Assembly: GCA_041743105.1 (NCBI GenBank)
Contig: JBGTNI010000098.1
Span: 1-64,000 of the forward strand
Length of the DNA stretch: 64,000 nucleotides
Origin: QHCE01 sp041743105
GTDB taxonomy: Bacteria > Actinomycetota > Actinomycetes > Mycobacteriales > QHCE01
Reading direction: 5' to 3'
Numbering within the stretch: position 1 is the stretch's first letter; the number at the start of each line of letters is the position of its first letter. The notes under the pieces were generated by a model that had not been told where the DNA came from, searched no databases, and saw only the letters and a program-made list of their open reading frames with translations. Positions 25,856 to 33,958 of this stretch are shown here, in pieces. The translations under genes were made by a program, and so were the position numbers.

Positions 25856-26296
25856 ATGTACGTGGCTGCCGATCACTTCGGCGTCTGCGTTGCCGATGCG
25901 GTTATCGACTACTGTGCGCAGCGCTCGCTCGACACTGAGAACCTCGGCTCGCGCGCGAATGACCAGATGGTCACCCTCCAAGAACTGGTTCCCCGTTTGG
26001 TCGAGGCCGTGCGAACCGATCCCGATAGCACCGGGGTGCTCATCTGTGGCACCGGCGTGGGTGTCGAGATCGGCGCAAACCGCTTCCTCGGCATCCGCGC
26101 TTCGTTGTGCTCGAACCCAGAACTCGCCGGGTGGGCTCGTCAGTATGACAAGGCCAACGTGCTGTGCCTATCGGGTTGGCAAACTTCGACCGATACCGTG
26201 TCGTCGATCATGGAAGCGTGGCTGTCTACCGAATTCGACGGCGACGAGGCCCGGACCCAGATGCTCTCCGTCTTCGACTCTTGGGCCGGTCGCTGA
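25856..26296 (+). CDS. RpiB/LacAB-family sugar-phosphate isomerase
   Basis: A 146-residue protein with the ribose-5-phosphate isomerase B fold. MYVAADHFG corresponds to the usual GSDHAG start with the substrate-binding aspartate and histidine, and ICGTGVGVEIGANRFLGIRASLC holds the conserved active-site cysteine and the GxGxxIAAN loop, here with GANRF. Members interconvert aldose and ketose phosphates; the exact sugar (ribose, erythrulose or another) cannot be told. It has no sugar-metabolism neighbours. Two adjacent ATGs (25853 and 25856) exist; the second gives the standard N terminus. Confidence 0.85.
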   Translation: MYVAADHFGVCVADAVIDYCAQRSLDTENLGSRANDQMVTLQELVPRLVEAVRTDPDSTGVLICGTGVGVEIGANRFLGIRASLCSNPELAGWARQYDKANVLCLSGWQTSTDTVSSIMEAWLSTEFDGDEARTQMLSVFDSWAGR

Positions 26297-26363
26297 TCGT
26301 CCGGTTCGTTCAGAGCGGCACGGCAGTTATGGCACGTTGGCCAACCGATCGCGGCGACCCTAA

Positions 26364-27038
26364 TTACCTAGGTGGGGTGCTAGACGATGTTGGGGCGCCG
26401 GGAGCACCTCCAACATACGGCGCTTGATGCGGACTTGCTCCAGGCTTGGGGAACGTCATCGAACTAGGGCCACGTCTTTTACTTACCGAGCTATCCGAGC
26501 CCCTGACGGTCACCGACGCAAGGACACTGCCGGTCGGGTTGGCCAGAGTTATTGTTCCGCAGCTTTCTTTTGGTACGTCCCTATCACCTTCGGACATAGA
26601 ATCACCGCCGAGGGTTCTTGCGGGATCTAGCGGGTCGGCGCTAATCGCGGCTGGCTGGCCTTCGATGCTGGCGCCGATTCTCCGACGAGGATCGCCCGCT
26701 GTTTGGGCTACGCAGAGCTGGACTTTTGCTTGATTTCCCGGAAGGAAATGGACCTCACCTTTGGCATACCCCACCGGTGTTCCTTCGGTGACGCCGTCGC
26801 CGCGGTCTTCCCTGCCGTCGCTGAGTATAGGCAGTGCGAATGTGTAACCGTCAGATGTTGCGCTGTAGCTAGCTTCGGCAGGTTGTATCCCCGGGGGTGC
26901 TTTAAGGCTGTGTGCGACTGTTGGCCCGAGCAATACTCCTAGAGTCGGGAAGCCGACAACGGCGACGCCAGCCACGAACCTTCCGAATCCACCGCCGCGG
27001 CGCTGCCTAGCTTGTCTCCTGCCGCTGCTGCGCGCCAT
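26364..27038 (-). CDS. Exported or membrane-anchored protein of unknown function
   Basis: A 224-residue protein with a basic N terminus (ARSSGRRQARQRRGGG), one hydrophobic segment (FVAGVAVVGFPTLGVLLGP, about residues 22-40) and an outer part of about 180 residues. The outer part has two cysteines (VQLCVAQ and KESCGTI) that could form a disulfide. The tail is rich in serine, proline and threonine. I do not recognise the family. It stands alone between convergent and divergent neighbours. Confidence 0.6.
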   Translation of the reverse strand: MARSSGRRQARQRRGGGFGRFVAGVAVVGFPTLGVLLGPTVAHSLKAPPGIQPAEASYSATSDGYTFALPILSDGREDRGDGVTEGTPVGYAKGEVHFLPGNQAKVQLCVAQTAGDPRRRIGASIEGQPAAISADPLDPARTLGGDSMSEGDRDVPKESCGTITLANPTGSVLASVTVRGSDSSVSKRRGPSSMTFPKPGASPHQAPYVGGAPGAPTSSSTPPR

Positions 27039-27143
27039 CTGCTCTCCATCGCCTGCGTACTCGCTACTAACGCTGCTCCATCAGGCTACCTTCTTCCATG
27101 AGCCCATTGGGATGAACCGTGGAATCCTGGCAGACTGGGCCGG

Positions 27144-27863
27144 GTGTGCGGTCGCTTTGTGGTTGCCCGCGAGCCCGAAGCGCTTGCTGCGGCGCTGGGT
27201 GCGGCGATCCCCGACGGTGTGACGTTGCCGCAGCGGTCGTGGAACGTGGCGCCCACTGACACGGTGTCCATCGTGGTCGCGCGACCGATCGAAAATGAGC
27301 TCCGCAGACAGCTGCACCCGGCCCGATGGGGGCTGATCCCGCCATGGGCCTCCGACGCCACCGGTGCCGCGCGTTTGGTGAACGCCAGGATCGAAACCGT
27401 GGCCGACAAGCCGTCGTTCGCAGGAGCGGTGCGGTCCCGACGTTGCCTGGTGCTCGCCGATGGGTACTACGAATGGCAGCGGCGGACCGATGGCAAGCAG
27501 CCGTTCTATATTCACGCCGCCGGAGGGGAACCGATCTATTTCGCCGGTATCTACAGCTGGTGGGCCGATCCACGTGTTGAAGGTGACGACCCCCGGCGTT
27601 GGGTGCTCACCGCCTCGATCCTCACCTGCCCGTCGGCGGGCGAGGCGGCGCAGCTCCACGACCGGATGCCGGTAGCCCTCACGCCCGATGCGTGCGAGGA
27701 ATGGCTACGAGCTACACCGGCCGACGTGCCCGAACTGCTGGCATACCTTCCCGGAGTAGCCCGGCAGGTCGCCGCGACATGGATCAGTCGGGCCGTTACC
27801 GCCGCGGTAGGTTCGGTGCGCAACAACGGCCCGCAGCTTATTGAGGAGATACCGCGCACCTAA
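27144..27863 (+). CDS. SOS response-associated peptidase-like protein (SRAP/HMCES/YedK)
   Basis: A 239-residue protein of the SRAP family, which forms a stable thiazolidine link with abasic sites in single-stranded DNA and shields them. Cysteine 2 (MCGRFVV) becomes the N terminus after methionine removal. NARIET supplies the conserved asparagine and arginine, YYEWQR the catalytic glutamate and HDRMP the active-site histidine. The start is GTG 27144, the only one that puts cysteine at position 2. The 3' end overlaps the converging MOSC gene by 4 nt. Confidence 0.95.
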   Translation: MCGRFVVAREPEALAAALGAAIPDGVTLPQRSWNVAPTDTVSIVVARPIENELRRQLHPARWGLIPPWASDATGAARLVNARIETVADKPSFAGAVRSRRCLVLADGYYEWQRRTDGKQPFYIHAAGGEPIYFAGIYSWWADPRVEGDDPRRWVLTASILTCPSAGEAAQLHDRMPVALTPDACEEWLRATPADVPELLAYLPGVARQVAATWISRAVTAAVGSVRNNGPQLIEEIPRT

Positions 27864-28432
27864 CCAGACTGTGCTGCCCTGTTGTACCGGGCGGCGAAGA
27901 CTTCTCGAATGCTCGGTGCGTCCTTAGGCCTATGCAGCACCGTGATGCCGTCGCCGGCGGCGATCTGGCCCGACGTATCCACTCTTAGGTAGGCGCCGAC
28001 ATCGCCACGTTCGGTGAAGCGCCGCACCCACTGGGGTTCATCCATGTGGCGAGCGAAGGTGACGCACGGCGTTCGCGGTTTAGTCACCGTGACTTCCACT
28101 GTGTTGCCGATTCGCCACTGCTCGCCCACTAGCGCATCGGTCACAGCCAGACCAGCGGTCGTGAGGTTCTCGCCGAAGAAGCCCGGTGATATCTCACGCC
28201 GCAACTCCCGCGCCCAGCGATCAGCCTCCTCGCGGGCATAGACGTAGAGCGCTTGGTCTGGCCCACCGTGATGGTCGGCGTCGCATTGCGTATCGCCGAC
28301 CAGCCCTAACGGCTCCACCCACACCGGCCCGTCGACCGGGCGCTTGTCGATCGCGGTGCGTCCGATGCGTTTCGGGCTCGGCTTTATGGCATGCACCACG
28401 CATACCGCGACCAGTTGTGCGTTCACGATCAC
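27860..28432 (-). CDS. MOSC-domain protein (YiiM type)
   Basis: A 190-residue MOSC protein. The segment LGLVGDTQCDADHHGGPDQALYVY is diagnostic (read in parts), as is the cysteine of KPRTPCVTFARHM, thought to bind the sulfurated molybdenum cofactor. FFGENLTTAGL is also conserved. YiiM-type proteins reduce N-hydroxylated compounds using the cofactor. It is consistent with the Moco genes at 29.6-36.8 kb. It is transcribed divergently from the vapB-like gene 33 nt away. Confidence 0.9.
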   Translation of the reverse strand: MIVNAQLVAVCVVHAIKPSPKRIGRTAIDKRPVDGPVWVEPLGLVGDTQCDADHHGGPDQALYVYAREEADRWARELRREISPGFFGENLTTAGLAVTDALVGEQWRIGNTVEVTVTKPRTPCVTFARHMDEPQWVRRFTERGDVGAYLRVDTSGQIAAGDGITVLHRPKDAPSIREVFAARYNRAAQSG

Positions 28433-28441
28433 GAGTATGCC

Positions 28442-28455
28442 ATATACGTATGGTA
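28442..28455 (+). promoter_or_regulatory. Possible operator before the vapBC pair
   Basis: ATACGTAT near the centre lies within the imperfect palindrome CCATA-TACG-TATGG (28439-28452), 14 nt before the antitoxin start and between two divergent genes. Ribbon-helix-helix antitoxins often bind such sites. No experimental support. Confidence 0.35.
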
Positions 28456-28465
28456 AATTGGGGAT

Positions 28466-28705
28466 ATGATGAAAACAACGTTATATCTACCGGATGAACT
28501 CAAGAGTCGCTTGAAATACCGCGCACTGCGGACCCGGCGCTCCGAGGCCGACATCATCCGCGAGGCGCTGGCCAAAGATCTCGCCGAAGATGCGCCGCGT
28601 CCCCGCCCGTCATGGGGTATCGGCCGCAGTGGCGATCCCACTATCGGGGACCGGATCGACGAAATACTCGCAGAAGAGTTCGGCGCCGAAGCAATCGACA
28701 GATGA
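28466..28705 (+). CDS. VapB-type ribbon-helix-helix antitoxin
   Basis: A 79-residue protein. The first 45 residues, MMKTTLYLPDELKSRLKY followed by the RRSEADIIREALA helix, form a ribbon-helix-helix DNA-binding domain. The rest is acidic and would bind the toxin (IGDRIDEILAEEFG). The stop overlaps the ATG of the PIN toxin gene (ATGA). Two adjacent ATGs (28466, 28469) can start it. Confidence 0.88.
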   Translation: MMKTTLYLPDELKSRLKYRALRTRRSEADIIREALAKDLAEDAPRPRPSWGIGRSGDPTIGDRIDEILAEEFGAEAIDR

Positions 28706-29124
28706 TCGTCTGCGATACCAGCGGACTTTTCGACGCGTACGACAAGGATCAGCGACGTCATTCCATTGTGATGGATGCCCTAAACGCTGAGCGTGGGCCG
28801 TTTATTCTTTCGCCGTTTATTCTCGCTGAACTGGACCACTTCGTGCTGACCAGGCTTGGCATCGACATCGAAGACAAGCTGCTGGGCGACGTCGCCCAAG
28901 GCGCCTATGAGCTGTGCGGCATGGCTACTTCAGATATTGCGCAGGCTCGGCAGCTCACCCGACGCTACGCCGATCTCAAGATCGGACTGGCCGATGCATC
29001 GATCGTGGTTCTCGCGGCCCGTTATGAGACCACTCGAATTCTCACCTTCGACGAGCGACACTTCCGTGCCGTGAAGCCGCTGTGGGGCTCATCCTTCGAG
29101 TTGCTGCCTGGCGACATTGCTTGA
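28702..29124 (+). CDS. VapC-type PIN-domain toxin
   Basis: A 140-residue PIN-domain ribonuclease. Acidic residues for the metal site are in place: aspartate in IVCDTSGLF, glutamate in FILAELDHFVL, aspartate in LKIGLADASIVV and aspartate in ILTFDERHF. Known VapC toxins cut tRNA or rRNA. It overlaps its antitoxin gene by 4 nt. Its last 36 nt overlap the 3' end of the converging membrane-protein gene, which suggests the module came to lie here after that gene. Confidence 0.9.
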   Translation: MIVCDTSGLFDAYDKDQRRHSIVMDALNAERGPFILSPFILAELDHFVLTRLGIDIEDKLLGDVAQGAYELCGMATSDIAQARQLTRRYADLKIGLADASIVVLAARYETTRILTFDERHFRAVKPLWGSSFELLPGDIA

Positions 29125-29565
29125 ATTCTGAGCATCGCGCCGCGTAGCGACCCGTCGTCCGCGCAGCCACGCCAGCGCCGCGAGTATCGCGCTGGTCACG
29201 CCGATGGCCACCAGTACCCATGCCAGGTTGTAGCCGTAGTGCTGGGTCAGAACGGTCGGATTCGCCGGTACACCTTCGCGTTTGATCGCCGGCGCCGCCA
29301 GCAAAATCAACACTCCGGCTACCGCCATCCCGCCGACGATGATGCGGCCGACCGCCGCGGGTAGCCCTCGGGTAGCCCGCCAGATCAGCGCGCCCGTGAC
29401 CAGCGTCAACGGAACCAGTACGCCATCGTGGAGCACTATCCCGATGGCCAGCCACTTGCCGATCGAGACCAGCATCTCGGTGGGGTAGTAGTTCCACAGT
29501 CCGTATAGGCCGATCCCCAGGGGAACTAAGCCGAGACAGATCAACGCGGCCCGAGTGAGCTTCAT
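29089..29565 (-). CDS. Four-helix membrane protein next to the molybdoenzyme
   Basis: A 158-residue protein with four hydrophobic helices (for example LICLGLVPLGIGLYGLW near residue 8 and GRIIVGGMAVAGVLILLAA near 80). No known domain was recognised. The ATG at 29565 overlaps the stop of the molybdopterin oxidoreductase gene (ATGA), so it is made together with that enzyme and may be its membrane partner or assembly factor. Confidence 0.7.
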   Translation of the reverse strand: MKLTRAALICLGLVPLGIGLYGLWNYYPTEMLVSIGKWLAIGIVLHDGVLVPLTLVTGALIWRATRGLPAAVGRIIVGGMAVAGVLILLAAPAIKREGVPANPTVLTQHYGYNLAWVLVAIGVTSAILAALAWLRGRRVATRRDAQNSSNVARQQLEG

Positions 29566-30788
29566 GACGCAACCTCCAGCTTGCGAACCCACTTAGTCTG
29601 CAGCACGCCCGGTCTGGCCGGGGAGATGATGCGGGCTGGGTAGCCATGCTCGATGTCGAGCACTTCGCCGCCCAGCCGCAGTGCCAGCAACGTCAGCTCG
29701 TCTTCGGCGAACTCCGGTCCCATCTCCGTTTGTGCGAACGGCCCGAATTGCTCCAGCGAGATCACACGTAGGCCAGAGCCAGTCGGCGCGTCGACGTGCT
29801 CCATCAGGTCGCGCACCCGCACCCCGCCCCAGCGTGCGCTCTGGCTCCACCCTTCCACGCAGGAAATAGGCAGTGTCGCCTCGAACTGCGGCATCCGGTT
29901 GAGCTCAGCAAGGCTAAGCGTTGCCGGCCGAGGTCCCGCGATTTCTAGGCGCCAGTCCAGAGAGCGGGCGCTGTCTTTCACACCCGCTTCGGCGGCGGTG
30001 CGGTTCACCGCCAGCCCTTGCGGACCCTTGCTGGGCACGCGCGGTGCGAACAGGTTCAGCTTCTGCAACGGTGAGAACGACTGCCCCACGGTGGTGACGG
30101 TTACCGCCGCCACCGTGATCCCCACCGCGGTGAAGAAGCCCCGCCGGGACCAGCCACCCGCCGGCTCCGATGTAGCTGACGTCGTAGCCAGCGCTGTAGC
30201 TCGCGCGGTACTCGCCATTGCTGGTGCTCCGCCGCGGACGCGCCGCCAATGCTGCGCGATCAACGGCAACTTCGTCGCGATGTGGATCAGCAACGATCCG
30301 ATGATCACCCACGCCAGAAAGAAGTGGGTTTCACGGAACGTGAACGGCCAGGGGTACCACTGCAGGGTGTTGAGCAACCCCATGAACAGCTGCAGCAGCG
30401 ACGCGGCGAGGAACACCGCGATCGATGCTCGCTCCAGACTGTGGCCCACCGAGCGCACGATGGGCCAACTGAACAGCCGCGGATACACCGTCCAAAGCTT
30501 CGCCAACAGCAGTGGGATCGAAGCGATACCGGTGGCGACGTGCAAGCCCTGGTTTACCCGATACAGCCATACCGGGCGCGTGGGAAAGCTCATCCAGCCG
30601 GCCGGTTCCTGCAGGTAGTGGCTGTAAATACCGGTGAGGAAACAGATCGTGAAGCAGAGCGCGAGCCAGCGGCCGATCGAGACGGCCACTCGCGGGTTGT
30701 GCAGCGGGGACGAGAACGCGTTCGGCCTAAACGGCGAGAGTGGATGGGTGCGTACTATGCGGCTGATGACACTGCGGGCGCGTTTCAC
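29562..30788 (-). CDS. Membrane-bound sulfite-oxidase-type molybdopterin oxidoreductase
   Basis: A 408-residue fusion. Residues about 35-190 form four or five membrane helices of cytochrome-b type with histidines at GLHVATGIA, VGHSLERAS, ETHFFLAWV and LLIHIATKLP that could bind haem. A linker has a twin-arginine-like WSRRGFFTAV before a sixth helix. The C-terminal part is a sulfite-oxidase-type molybdopterin domain, with the molybdenum-ligating cysteine in ISCVEGWSQSARWGGV and the end PARIISPARPG. It would take electrons from an external substrate to the membrane. The ATG at 30788 lies inside the divergent gene by 32 nt; no better start is seen. Confidence 0.85.
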   Translation of the reverse strand: MKRARSVISRIVRTHPLSPFRPNAFSSPLHNPRVAVSIGRWLALCFTICFLTGIYSHYLQEPAGWMSFPTRPVWLYRVNQGLHVATGIASIPLLLAKLWTVYPRLFSWPIVRSVGHSLERASIAVFLAASLLQLFMGLLNTLQWYPWPFTFRETHFFLAWVIIGSLLIHIATKLPLIAQHWRRVRGGAPAMASTARATALATTSATSEPAGGWSRRGFFTAVGITVAAVTVTTVGQSFSPLQKLNLFAPRVPSKGPQGLAVNRTAAEAGVKDSARSLDWRLEIAGPRPATLSLAELNRMPQFEATLPISCVEGWSQSARWGGVRVRDLMEHVDAPTGSGLRVISLEQFGPFAQTEMGPEFAEDELTLLALRLGGEVLDIEHGYPARIISPARPGVLQTKWVRKLEVAS

Positions 30789-32445
30789 AGCGATATTTCA
30801 CCACGCGGCGACGATTTTCGTCACCCTCTGTATCGCGGGACTTGCCGTAGTCGTCTGCTACACGGTGCGCAACTTCAACCTTACCGACGACGCACGTGAG
30901 TTGCTGTGGTGGTACGGGGCCGCGTGGCTGATCTTTGCGACAGCGCTGGTGGCGCTGCGATGGGTACCGCTGCGCGCAGCCGTAGTGCTGATCGTGACCG
31001 GCTGCGTCGCGCTAGGTGTGGTGTCGCTACTCCAGCCGCCGCGTACCAGTTCAGACGCCGCCCGATACGTCTGGGACGGCATCGTGCAACAGTCAGGTAC
31101 TTCGCCGTACTCCTATGTGCCGGTCGATCCTGAGTTGGAGTCGAAACGAACCGACTGGTTATTCCCCGCGCCGATGGTTAGTCCTGAGGGCGCCGGAAAG
31201 GTCTCCTACGACTGCCCGGGATGGGAGCCACACCTGGTCTGGCAGGGTGACACTTTGGTCTGCACCGCTATCAACCGGCCAGAAGTCAACACCATCTATC
31301 CGGGGGCGGCGGAGGGTTACTTCCTACTGGTGGCGCTGGCCAGCCCCGATGCCGCGCAGTACCTGCCGCTCCAGATCATGGGTCTGCTGCTGGCGACCGG
31401 AGTCACGGTGCTGCTGCTATGGGGCTTGCGGCGCTATCACAGCGACCCCCGTTGGGCCGCGCTGTGGGCGTGGTGTCCGCTTGTTGCCGTCGAGGCGGTA
31501 AACAACGCGCATATCGACGCCCTCGGCGCGCTGTTGATTCTGGTGTCGGTGCTGTTGATCGGAGGTAGGCGCCAACTGCTAGGGGGCGTTGCTCTCGGAG
31601 CTGCCATCGCGGTGAAACTGCTGCCGGTACTGCTGCTGCCGGCGCTGATCCGTCGCCGTCCGATGCGGCTGTTGCTCGGTACGGTCGCTTCCTTCGTCGC
31701 GGCTTACCTGCCGTATGTGTTGGTCTCGGGTCGTGAGGTCATCGGCTTCTTGCCCGGCTACCTCGACGAGGAGGGTTACAGCGAGGCCGAAGGGTCACGC
31801 TTCGCGCTACTGCGACTGCTGCTGCCGGATTCCTGGGAAGGGATAGAAACCCTCGCCGCCATCGTCGTGTTGGCGATCACAGCGCTGCTGGTGCTGTGGC
31901 GGGTAAATCCGGACCGGCCGTGGACGGCGGCCGCGACCATGTTCGGGGTGGCGCTGCTGGTGGCCACGCCTTCCTATCCGTGGTACGCGCTGCTGCTGAT
32001 TCCACTGGCCGCCCTGGCCGGGCGATGGGAATGGCTGGCGGTAGCCGTCGCGTCCACCGTGGTGTATCTGGAGGGGGCCATGCCGGACGGTGGTTGGGAT
32101 GAGCCGCTGGCGATCGCACAGCTGAGCTATGGCGCCGCCGGCCTGATCGTTGCGGTGGCCACCGTGGTGCGGTTCTGGTTAGCCCGCTCGGCGCCAGGCG
32201 TCGTAGCCGCCGGACAGGTGCCGGAGCGCGGTGAAGCCGCACTGCCGCAAGATCGCCAAGGCGTGGGCCGATCGGATGCCGTGCTCGCAGTAGAGCACCG
32301 CGGATTCCGCTCGGCTCAGTGGCGCAACCAGCTTGGCTATTTGTTCTTGAGTGTTGTCGTCCTCGGTGCCGCCGTCCTGGGCATCGTTTCCATGGGCGTA
32401 GCCGCGTTGCTGCGCGGTCGCAACGATCGTGCTCAGCGGCGCTAG
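30757..32445 (+). CDS. GT-C polyprenol-linked glycosyltransferase (mannosyltransferase-like)
   Basis: A 562-residue membrane protein with about 12-13 helices. The first outer loop has SSDAARYVWDGIVQQSGTSPY with the acidic residue expected in GT-C enzymes, then APMVSPEGAG. This resembles actinobacterial enzymes that use polyprenol-phosphate sugars for lipoglycans. ATG 30757 is chosen (30766 and 30775 also possible). The last roughly 90 residues (after VATVVRFWLARS) are antisense to the rhodanese end of moeB over 267 nt, so this tail is probably a read-through extension after loss of the original stop, although it does add one hydrophobic helix (GYLFLSVVVLGAAVLGIVSM). Confidence 0.8.
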   Translation: MRLMTLRARFTAIFHHAATIFVTLCIAGLAVVVCYTVRNFNLTDDARELLWWYGAAWLIFATALVALRWVPLRAAVVLIVTGCVALGVVSLLQPPRTSSDAARYVWDGIVQQSGTSPYSYVPVDPELESKRTDWLFPAPMVSPEGAGKVSYDCPGWEPHLVWQGDTLVCTAINRPEVNTIYPGAAEGYFLLVALASPDAAQYLPLQIMGLLLATGVTVLLLWGLRRYHSDPRWAALWAWCPLVAVEAVNNAHIDALGALLILVSVLLIGGRRQLLGGVALGAAIAVKLLPVLLLPALIRRRPMRLLLGTVASFVAAYLPYVLVSGREVIGFLPGYLDEEGYSEAEGSRFALLRLLLPDSWEGIETLAAIVVLAITALLVLWRVNPDRPWTAAATMFGVALLVATPSYPWYALLLIPLAALAGRWEWLAVAVASTVVYLEGAMPDGGWDEPLAIAQLSYGAAGLIVAVATVVRFWLARSAPGVVAAGQVPERGEAALPQDRQGVGRSDAVLAVEHRGFRSAQWRNQLGYLFLSVVVLGAAVLGIVSMGVAALLRGRNDRAQRR

Positions 32446-33402
32446 GCGCGATCCGGCGATCGCTCCCGCGGCGTGCTCCTGTGGCTCCCGTACGTCGATC
32501 AGCACCGGGGGTGCGCCATTGTGTAGTTCATGGGCAAGTTGGGAGACGGTGATCTCGCTGTCGTTCGCCGGAGCGTGGTCGTTCACTCCGTCATTGTCCG
32601 CCATCCCGCGATGGTCGGCCGCGGAGGCCTCGAAGGCGAGTGCAGGACCACGTCGTTGAAATCGCAGCTGCCGGAAGCTGGAATCGGTGGCGTCGAACAT
32701 CAGCACTCGTCCCAGTTGCACGTTGCCACAGCCGGTGATCAGCTTGATCGTCTCGGTGGCCATGATCGACCCGATCACGGCGCATACTGTCCCGATCACC
32801 CCGCCGGTCGCGCAGGACAGCACATCATCGTCATCTGGTGGAACGGGGTATAGATCGCGGTAGCGCGGACCGCGATCAACCCAGGAGACACCGGTCTGGC
32901 CTTGCCAACGCAGCACCGAACCCCAGACGCATGGCGTGCGTAGCTGGGCCGCGGTGTCGTCGGCACAGTAGTGGGTGGCGAAGGTGTCGCTGCCGTCCAC
33001 GATGACGTCGTGGCCAGCTAGCAGAGTGGCGGCGTTGGTCGAGTCCAGACGCACGAGGTGCGTGGTGAGGTCCACTTCGGGTTGGATACGTCGCAGCGCG
33101 TCAGTGGCACTGGCGGTCTTGCTGCGACCGATGTCGGGGCTACCGTGCAGCAGCTGTCGATGCAGGTTCGATTCGGCAACGGTGTCGGCGTCGATGATCG
33201 TGAGGTGACCCACGCCCGCTGCCGCAAGATAGCTCAGTACGGGGCTGCCTAGTCCTCCCGCGCCGATCACGGCGACGCGTGCTGCCTTGAGTCGCTGCTG
33301 ACCGGCAACACCAAATTCGGGCACGGTGAGCTGGCGAGCATAGCGACTGAAATCCTGTGGGGCGAGCTCTTCGACTTTTTGCGCTCGTGGTGGTAGTGGC
33401 AC
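32179..33402 (-). CDS. moeB: MoeB/ThiF-type adenylyltransferase with rhodanese domain
   Basis: A 407-residue two-domain protein that adenylates the C-terminal glycine of MoaD-like proteins and delivers sulfur. The E1-like domain has the nucleotide-binding VAVIGAGGLGSPVLSYLAAAG, DADTVAESNLHRQLLH and the SCATGG loop; the zinc-binding CxxC pairs of E. coli MoeB are missing, as in mycobacterial MoeZ. The C-terminal rhodanese domain has VLIDVREPQEHAAGAIAG and the active-site cysteine in LYCEHGIRSAHAL. It fits with moaD at 36.5 kb. Its 3' end overlaps the converging glycosyltransferase frame by 267 nt. Confidence 0.92.
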   Translation of the reverse strand: MPLPPRAQKVEELAPQDFSRYARQLTVPEFGVAGQQRLKAARVAVIGAGGLGSPVLSYLAAAGVGHLTIIDADTVAESNLHRQLLHGSPDIGRSKTASATDALRRIQPEVDLTTHLVRLDSTNAATLLAGHDVIVDGSDTFATHYCADDTAAQLRTPCVWGSVLRWQGQTGVSWVDRGPRYRDLYPVPPDDDDVLSCATGGVIGTVCAVIGSIMATETIKLITGCGNVQLGRVLMFDATDSSFRQLRFQRRGPALAFEASAADHRGMADNDGVNDHAPANDSEITVSQLAHELHNGAPPVLIDVREPQEHAAGAIAGSRLAPLSTIVATAQQRGYAHGNDAQDGGTEDDNTQEQIAKLVAPLSRAESAVLYCEHGIRSAHALAILRQCGFTALRHLSGGYDAWRRAG

Positions 33403-33484
33403 AGTTGCTACGGTACTGAGTCGATTCCATGACGCTGATGCAATAGCTCCGAACTAGTCGCCGACAGCTCCGGGAGAGGACGCC

Positions 33485-33958
33485 GTGCCCGTCTCCTTAG
33501 TGCCAGATGACTTCGAGGTTCCGCAGGTACTCGATCGCGAACGCTTCCGGCTGCGCATGCTCACGATTCACGACGTCGTGAAGGACTACGACGCCGTGAT
33601 GAGCAGCATCGATCACCTACAGGGTGTCTTCGGTGAGCGTTCTAGCTGGCCATCGCCCAGCCTGACGCTGGAACAGGATCTCATCGACCTCGGTTGGCAT
33701 CAGAAGGAATTCCGAAAACGCACGTCGTTTACCTACACCATGATGTCTCGCGACGAGAAACGCTGTCTGGGCGCTGTCTACTTCTATCCCAGCGCGGATG
33801 CCGCTAGTGACGTCGATGTCTATCTATGGGTGCGCGCCGACGAAGTCGCCGGTGGCTTGGACGGTGAGTTGTTCGCCACGGTGCGCTGGTGGGTGCAACA
33901 GTCGTGGCCGTTTCGTCGGGTCCGTTATCCCGGCCGCGAACCGGGTCCTCCTGGTTGA
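33485..33958 (+). CDS. GNAT-like acetyltransferase family protein
   Basis: A 157-residue protein. It resembles a family annotated as N-acetyltransferases: an LTLEQDLIDLGWHQKEF helix, a strand with CLGAVYFYPS, then VDVYLWVRADEV and the end WPFRRVRYPGRE. The usual acetyl-CoA loop is weak, so the activity is uncertain. The start is GTG 33485 after GGAGAGG. The last 135 nt overlap the tail of the converging DedA gene. Since the PGRE end is conserved in this family, the overlap is more likely an extension of the other gene. Confidence 0.65.
   Translation: MPVSLVPDDFEVPQVLDRERFRLRMLTIHDVVKDYDAVMSSIDHLQGVFGERSSWPSPSLTLEQDLIDLGWHQKEFRKRTSFTYTMMSRDEKRCLGAVYFYPSADAASDVDVYLWVRADEVAGGLDGELFATVRWWVQQSWPFRRVRYPGREPGPPG

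Noticed and set aside
29653..30618. 321-codon open frame antisense to the molybdoenzyme
   Set aside because: No recognisable domain, low-complexity composition, and the sense gene is convincing.
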